Positions 14,076-18,186 of a stretch of DNA of 18,186 bases are shown here, piece by piece. The notes beneath the pieces were generated by a model, which saw nothing but the letters and a program-made list of their open reading frames with translations, was not told where the DNA came from and did no database searches. The position numbers were made by a program, and so were the translations under genes. Each line of letters opens with the position of its first letter. The stretch's first letter is position 1. Source of the stretch: CAZPMT01 sp964587655 (GTDB lineage: Bacteria; Hydrogenedentota; Hydrogenedentia; Hydrogenedentales; SLHB01); the NCBI GenBank assembly GCA_964587655.1, contig CAZPMT010000116.1:1-18186 (forward strand), written 5' to 3'.

Positions 14076-15755
14076 CTATTTGTTGAAGACGAACCGCGCT
14101 TCGGTAGCGCAGAATCTCTGTTCCGGATGCCCCAAACACGCCGGGCAGCCGCTGAAATCGTCGAATTGGACTTCGAATCCCACGTGATCCAAGGCGCCAA
14201 GGACGTCAACAGGAGTGCTTGACCTCATTGAGGCGGGGCAGGGGGTTGATTGAGTTGCCTCGAAGCCCAGCAATTGGATCCCGTAAGGGCCGTTGCCGGT
14301 CGTTGCCAGTGTTCCTGTTATGGTTCCTGAAACGAGTGCACCGAGAACACTACTTGTCCCTTCGTATGAACCCGAGATGGCATTCTGATTCTGGGTCAAG
14401 AGCAAGGTATTGTCGAAGTACTCGCTGAAAAGAGCGCTGGAATAGCTTATATATCCCGTGTAGGTCCCTGAGATGTCTAGACCGTTGCGGTTTATCGTGA
14501 ACGGGAAACAGATGTCGGTCGGCGTAACCGTTCCCGGCAGAATCAGACAGGCCGTGCCTTCGATGGTGACGGGGCCGTTTCCCGTCGCCGTAACGACCGT
14601 TGTGTAGCTTCCGTCAACGGCTGTGAAGCCGCTGGGAGTGCCAAGCGTCGCCCCGGTAGCGGTCAGATTCACCTCGAATGGCGCGCCCTGTTCATCAAGA
14701 TTGCCCTTGAACCGCACCCCAAACCTCAGGTCCAGGGACTGCGGGAAACCCACCTGCAGATTGTCGGGCAGACTGGGCGGGTCCATCACGATCTCAACGC
14801 AGAGGTTCAGCAGCACGGTTGCGCGGTCCAGTTGCTCGGTCGAGGTATCCACGCCGAACAGCGCCGCCTGTTTCTGCCAGAACAGGACGTTGGCCAAGGC
14901 GCTGAAACTCTCGGACGAGCCGCACAGGGCATTGTTACCGTCAATCGCGGCGCGGAGTTGCGGGGCGGCGGCTTGGGCTGCTTGCTCGCGTTCGGTTGCG
15001 AAAAGAGGGGAAGAGTCGGGAAAGTCCGAGAAAGCAAAATTCAACGGCACATCGCTTTTCCACCACGAGTAGTCGCTGATCGCCACGGCAAGCTCCGCGT
15101 CGTTGGCGGCGTTCTGAAGTTGCGGCAGGATGATGGTGCTGAACCATTGCCTCATGATGGCGTTCACCGCGTCACGTTGCGCCGGGTCAGCAGCAAGCAG
15201 TTGGCTGAGGAAGGACAGATTGCTGATGCCGGGAGGCACGAGCGCGCTCACATTTTGCAGGGTCCCAAAGCCGATGCCGGCGCCGCTGAAATGCTGTACC
15301 GACACCGTTAGGATGCCGTTCAGTAGACCGCCTGCGGCAAGCAAGAGCGTTTCGGCATCGCCTTCATAGCTGAACCCAATGGGAATCTGGCCGCTGGGCG
15401 GAGTCGCGGATGTCGCGATGGTCAGCGTGGCGGATTGGGTGAATCGCAACCCCGTCGGCTGCAATTCGACGCCCCCAGCCAAGCCTCCGGCCAACGGCAG
15501 GTCGGCGATAGCACTAACGGGCGTCATCTTGATCGTAACGGGTCCGGGCATCGCATCGGCCGGAATCGTCAGCGTGTAGACGGTCCCGTCGGTGGCGGTG
15601 GCTTCGACAGTTCCACCTTCCGCGCCGATGGCCGCCGTGGCTTCCTGATCCGTTTCCAGCGAGACGCGATTGTCGGTCTGGGGAGGGCAGCTCACGAACA
15701 TGACGCAGAACAGCAGACAGCAGCAAGCCTTTGCGTGGTTCTTCAGGATATTCAT
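14076..15755 (-). CDS. Tandem-array secreted lipoprotein, paralogue A
   Basis: A 559-aa predicted lipoprotein of unknown family. The start is placed at the second ATG (15755), which aligns with paralogue B; ATG 15761 is possible (AAAGGA lies 4 nt before it and 10 nt before 15755). A signal peptide ends at FVSC with Cys23 as the lipidated residue. Then follow a ZU5-like segment (about 40-115; GAEGGTVEATATDG, IPADAMPGPVTIKM), a helical region (about 175-335) and a beta-rich region (about 340-420; FTAVDGSYTTVVTATGNGPV). The C-terminal tip (about 430-559) has ISGTYTG and AISGSYEG units and conserved cysteines (TPCPAS, GCPACLG, FCATEA). It is closely similar to paralogue B through about residue 425 and then diverges. 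A surface or envelope location is likely; no function can be given. Confidence 0.85.
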   Translation of the reverse strand: MNILKNHAKACCCLLFCVMFVSCPPQTDNRVSLETDQEATAAIGAEGGTVEATATDGTVYTLTIPADAMPGPVTIKMTPVSAIADLPLAGGLAGGVELQPTGLRFTQSATLTIATSATPPSGQIPIGFSYEGDAETLLLAAGGLLNGILTVSVQHFSGAGIGFGTLQNVSALVPPGISNLSFLSQLLAADPAQRDAVNAIMRQWFSTIILPQLQNAANDAELAVAISDYSWWKSDVPLNFAFSDFPDSSPLFATEREQAAQAAAPQLRAAIDGNNALCGSSESFSALANVLFWQKQAALFGVDTSTEQLDRATVLLNLCVEIVMDPPSLPDNLQVGFPQSLDLRFGVRFKGNLDEQGAPFEVNLTATGATLGTPSGFTAVDGSYTTVVTATGNGPVTIEGTACLILPGTVTPTDICFPFTINRNGLDISGTYTGYISYSSALFSEYFDNTLLLTQNQNAISGSYEGTSSVLGALVSGTITGTLATTGNGPYGIQLLGFEATQSTPCPASMRSSTPVDVLGALDHVGFEVQFDDFSGCPACLGHPEQRFCATEARFVFNK

Positions 15756-15838
15756 ATGCATTTCATCCTTTCTTGATGATCCGCCAACTCACAGGATTCA
15801 GTGTCAATCCTCGTCAAGCTGCGGGACGCGACTCATCG

Positions 15839-15872
15839 GTCAAGCCCTTAATTCCATCATTTCACCGTTTTG
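15839..15872 (-). repeat. Array-associated 34-nt repeat, copy 1 (3' end of paralogue B)
   Basis: This stretch spans the stop region of paralogue B and matches 17642-17675 at 27 of 34 positions, including an identical ATTCCATCATTTC on the plus strand. It marks the end of a duplication unit. Confidence 0.6.
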
Positions 15873-17557
15873 AAGATGGTGAACAACACAGAGATGGCAC
15901 ACCACGACTCCGGATTTTCCGGCGGGCCGATGCAGCCTGGGCAGCCACTGAGATTGTCGAAACCGGCGTCGAACTTGACACTGCCGAATCCGTTGGTGAT
16001 AATTTCGATAGGAGCACTCGCCCTCATCGACGCGCCGCAGGGTGATGTCTGAGTGGCCTCGAAACCGATCAGTTGTCCGCCCGGATTCGGGCCGCTGGAT
16101 GTGAATGTTGCTGAAAGTGTTCCCGAGGTGAAGAGAATGCCGTCTTCGGTCCTTCCTTCATACGTTCCCGATAGGGCATTCTGGGTTTGCGTCAAGAGAG
16201 CGGTGCCTACAAATGAAACAACCGGGTAGTCGCGGAAGACAAAATACATTCTTGCGACATACGTATCTGAGAGACTCGCCCCGTTGCGGTTAATGGCCGA
16301 CATCGGTAGGCAGATGTCGGTCGGCGTGCGCGTTCCCGGCAGAATCAGACAGGCCGTGCCTTCGATGGTCACGGGACCGTTTACCGTCGCCGTAACCACC
16401 GTTGTGTAGCTTCCGTCGACGGCGGTGAAGCCGGTGGGCGTGCCAAGCGTCGCCCCGCTGGCGGTCAGATCCACCTGGAACGCCGCGCCCTGTTCGTCCG
16501 CATGGCCTTTGAACCGCACGCCAAACCTGAGGTCCAGCGAGTGCGGAAAACCCGCTTGCAGGGGGTCGGGCAGACTGGGCGGGTCCATCACGATCTCCGC
16601 GCAGAGGTTCAGCAGGACGGTTGCGCGGTCCAGTTGTTCGGAGGGAGTATCCACCCCGAAGAGCGCCGCCTGTTTCTGCCAAAACAGGACGTTGGCCAGG
16701 GCACTGAAACTCTCCGCCGACCCGCACAGGGCATTGTTGCCGTCGATCGCGGCGCGCAGTTGGGGAGCGGCGGCTTGCGCCGCCTGCCCGCGTTCGGTTG
16801 CGAAGAGAGGGGAATCGGCGGGCCAGTCCGAGAAACCGAAACTCATCGGCACATCGGTTTTCCACCACGAGTAGTCGCTCACTGCCACGGCAAGTTCCGC
16901 ATCGTTGGCGGCGTTCTGAAGCTGCGGCAGGATCAGCGTGCTGAACCATTGTTTCATGATGGCATTCAGCGCGTCGCGTTGCGACGGGTCGGTGGCCATC
17001 AGTTGACTTACGAAAGACATATTGCTGACGCCCGCAGGCACGAGTGCGCTCACATTTTGCAGGGTCCCGAAGCCGATGCCGGCGCCGCTGAAATGCTGCA
17101 CAGCGACCGTCAGTGCGCCGTTCACGAGGCCGCCCGCCGCGAGCACAATCGCCTCAGCATCTCCCTCATAGCTGAACCCAATGGGGATCTGGCCGCCGGC
17201 GGGAACCAGGGATGTCGCGACGGTCAACGTGGCTGATTGGGTGAATCGCAGCCCTGCCGGCTGCAACTCCACCCCTCCGGCCAATCCTCCGTCCAGCGGC
17301 AGGTCGGCGATAGCACTCACGGGCGTCATCTTGATCGTCACGGGTTCGGGGAGCGCATCGGGCGGGATCGTCAGCGTGTAGACGGTCCCGTCCGTGGCAG
17401 TGGCTTCCACCGTTCCGCCTTCCGACCCGACGGACGCCGTGGCCTCGTGCATCGTTTCCACCGACACGCGATTCTCGTTCCAAAGAGGATAGCCCACGAA
17501 TACGGCGCATATCAGCAGACTGCACAATGCCTTCACGCGGCTACTATGGATATTCAT
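15857..17557 (-). CDS. Tandem-array secreted protein, paralogue B (lipobox cysteine lost)
   Basis: A 566-aa paralogue of the neighbouring gene, starting at ATG 17557 with GAGAGG just upstream; the open frame continues to 17713 with unrelated residues. It keeps the same signal-like N-terminus, but the lipobox position is Tyr23 (AVFVGYPL) instead of Cys, so lipidation cannot occur there. The ZU5-like segment, helical region and beta-rich region are nearly the same as in paralogue A, at DNA level too (for example 15241-15296 against 17041-17096, one or two differences). The tip (about 435-566) differs strongly yet keeps TPCGAS, SGCPGCIG and WCAIS. It lies 101 nt upstream of paralogue A on the same strand. 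Unequal crossing-over or gene conversion could explain the pattern. Confidence 0.83.
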   Translation of the reverse strand: MNIHSSRVKALCSLLICAVFVGYPLWNENRVSVETMHEATASVGSEGGTVEATATDGTVYTLTIPPDALPEPVTIKMTPVSAIADLPLDGGLAGGVELQPAGLRFTQSATLTVATSLVPAGGQIPIGFSYEGDAEAIVLAAGGLVNGALTVAVQHFSGAGIGFGTLQNVSALVPAGVSNMSFVSQLMATDPSQRDALNAIMKQWFSTLILPQLQNAANDAELAVAVSDYSWWKTDVPMSFGFSDWPADSPLFATERGQAAQAAAPQLRAAIDGNNALCGSAESFSALANVLFWQKQAALFGVDTPSEQLDRATVLLNLCAEIVMDPPSLPDPLQAGFPHSLDLRFGVRFKGHADEQGAAFQVDLTASGATLGTPTGFTAVDGSYTTVVTATVNGPVTIEGTACLILPGTRTPTDICLPMSAINRNGASLSDTYVARMYFVFRDYPVVSFVGTALLTQTQNALSGTYEGRTEDGILFTSGTLSATFTSSGPNPGGQLIGFEATQTSPCGASMRASAPIEIITNGFGSVKFDAGFDNLSGCPGCIGPPENPESWCAISVLFTIFKTVK

Positions 17558-17641
17558 TTGCACCTCTCCCGTTGTTGGTCGACCGGCCCGCGCCCACCCC
17601 GGGAGTGAACCCTCCCCAAGGTCATTGGCATAAGAAGCCGA

Positions 17642-17675
17642 GGACAAGCTTTCTATTCCATCATTTCTCCGTCTT
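17642..17675 (-). repeat. Array-associated 34-nt repeat, copy 2 (vestigial gene end)
   Basis: This is the counterpart of 15839-15872, but here no gene ends at this point: the third paralogue stopped at 17784, over 100 nt earlier on the minus strand. It looks like the relic 3' end of a deleted array member. Confidence 0.5.
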
Positions 17676-17684
17676 CCAGTTAGC

Positions 17685-17713
17685 CTATAATGTCGCCATT
17701 CTTGAAGGCGCAA
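17685..17713 (-). promoter_or_regulatory. Weak candidate promoter upstream of paralogue B
   Basis: On the minus strand, TTGCGC (17713-17708), a 17-nt spacer and TTATAG (17690-17685) lie about 130 nt before the paralogue B start. The surrounding 17558-17783 gap otherwise holds only the decayed repeat described separately. Confidence 0.3.
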
Positions 17714-17783
17714 AATGCGAGTATTATTCGATGTCTCAATTCTTCTTGGGGACGGTGTTTCCTATATAGTGACCTCTTCGATA

Positions 17784-18186
17784 TCACCGCCTGTTAAAGA
17801 CGAACAGCACTTCGGTAGCGCAGAGTCTCTGTTCCGGGGGCCCCACACAACCCGCGCACCCACTGATTTCGTCAAAGTGGACGCCGAAGCTCGGCACGGG
17901 AAAAATGCTAACAAGAACAGGAACGCTTGACTCCATAGAGGCGCCACAGGGGGTTAGTTGAGTGGCCTCGAAACCCACCAATTGTGGAAACGCACCCGTG
18001 CCAGTCGTCGTCAGTGTGCCTGAGATTGATCCAGAGATAAGCTTCCCACCGACACTACTCGTCCCTTCGTATGTTCCCGAGATGGCGTTCTGATTTTGGC
18101 TCAAGACCAAGGTCGCTGATACACTATCGGCGCTAACCCGGATTTCTCACCACTTGTAACAAATCGGGCCGTCAGATGTAGTATAA
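17784..18186 (-). pseudogene. Third array paralogue C, 3' fragment with in-frame stop, cut by the window edge
   Basis: The last ~115 codons match the tip of paralogue A: LVLSQNQNAISGTYEGTSSV, GFEATQLTPCGAS, SGCAGCVGPPE and LCATEVLFVFN. An open frame exists only from about 18146 to 17784; the only usable start is a TTG at 18110 in mid-domain with no ribosome site. Going upstream, the frame reads ATL, SVS and SAD and then meets TGA at 18149-18147. Beyond it, the remaining 37 nt show no convincing similarity. This is therefore either a truncated pseudogene, a frameshifted gene, or a poor-quality contig end. Its tip resembles paralogue A more than B. Confidence 0.6.

Noticed and set aside
14070..14139. 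Programmed frameshift joining paralogue A to the BACON domain
   Set aside because: Paralogues B and C end at the same homologous position as A, so the A stop looks native, and no slippery sequence was evident in the overlap.
14832..15311. Plus-strand open frames opposite the tandem paralogues (also 16502-17236)
   Set aside because: These are antisense shadows of GC-rich coding sequence; they recur at the same place in both paralogues because the DNA is duplicated, and they have no ribosome sites.

Overview
The window is a 18.2-kb piece of a GC-rich bacterial chromosome. It comes from a Gram-negative-type organism: two genes encode secreted lipoproteins with clear lipoboxes, and there is a PKD-domain surface protein and a BACON protein with a tripartite C-terminal tail. 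The gene content suggests an uncultured lineage such as Hydrogenedentota or a planctomycete-like group. No rRNA or other decisive marker is present, so this placement is only an impression. No tRNA, rRNA, CRISPR array, phage gene or transposase was seen.

Layout. (1) 170-2794 (+): large PKD-domain lipoprotein. It is followed by a perfect inverted repeat at 2801-2862. (2) 2884-5337 (-): rfbD, rfbB and a zinc-ribbon NUDIX hydrolase. rfbD and rfbB overlap by ATGA and make the last steps of dTDP-rhamnose synthesis apart from the epimerase. (3) 5706-7706 (-): a KimA-like APC-superfamily permease, probably a K+ importer. Its predicted promoter lies about 215 nt upstream, giving a long hairpin-rich leader. 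(4) 8199-12372 (+): a classic replication/ribosome operon, rpsF-ssb-rpsR-DUF2232-rplI-dnaB. The leader before rpsF has a candidate S6:S18 autoregulatory fold, and several genes use TTG starts. (5) A second, larger copy of the inverted repeat at 12424-12523, then dapA (12654-13523) with its own promoter and a terminator hairpin. (6) 13606-18186 (-): an accessory locus with a tandem array of paralogous secreted proteins (two complete, one 3' fragment) and an orphan BACON-domain tail protein.

Most interesting points. The two inverted repeats have the architecture of REPINs: GTGG plus two bases plus a 16-nt GC-rich hairpin core, arranged in inverted pairs. DapA has cysteine at both Thr44 and Tyr107 (E. 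coli numbering), two members of the catalytic triad, while Tyr133, Arg138 and Lys161 are kept. The paralogue array has a conserved N-terminal two-thirds and a strongly diverged C-terminal tip with a conserved GCxxC motif, and one copy has lost its lipobox cysteine (Cys23 to Tyr). The PKD lipoprotein seems to carry a degenerate peptidase-like domain. Several promoters share an unusual -35 of the form TTGCGC/G.

Starts were chosen by Shine-Dalgarno spacing and family length, so several differ from the longest open frame. All functional calls come from reading motifs and remembered families; no database search was made.
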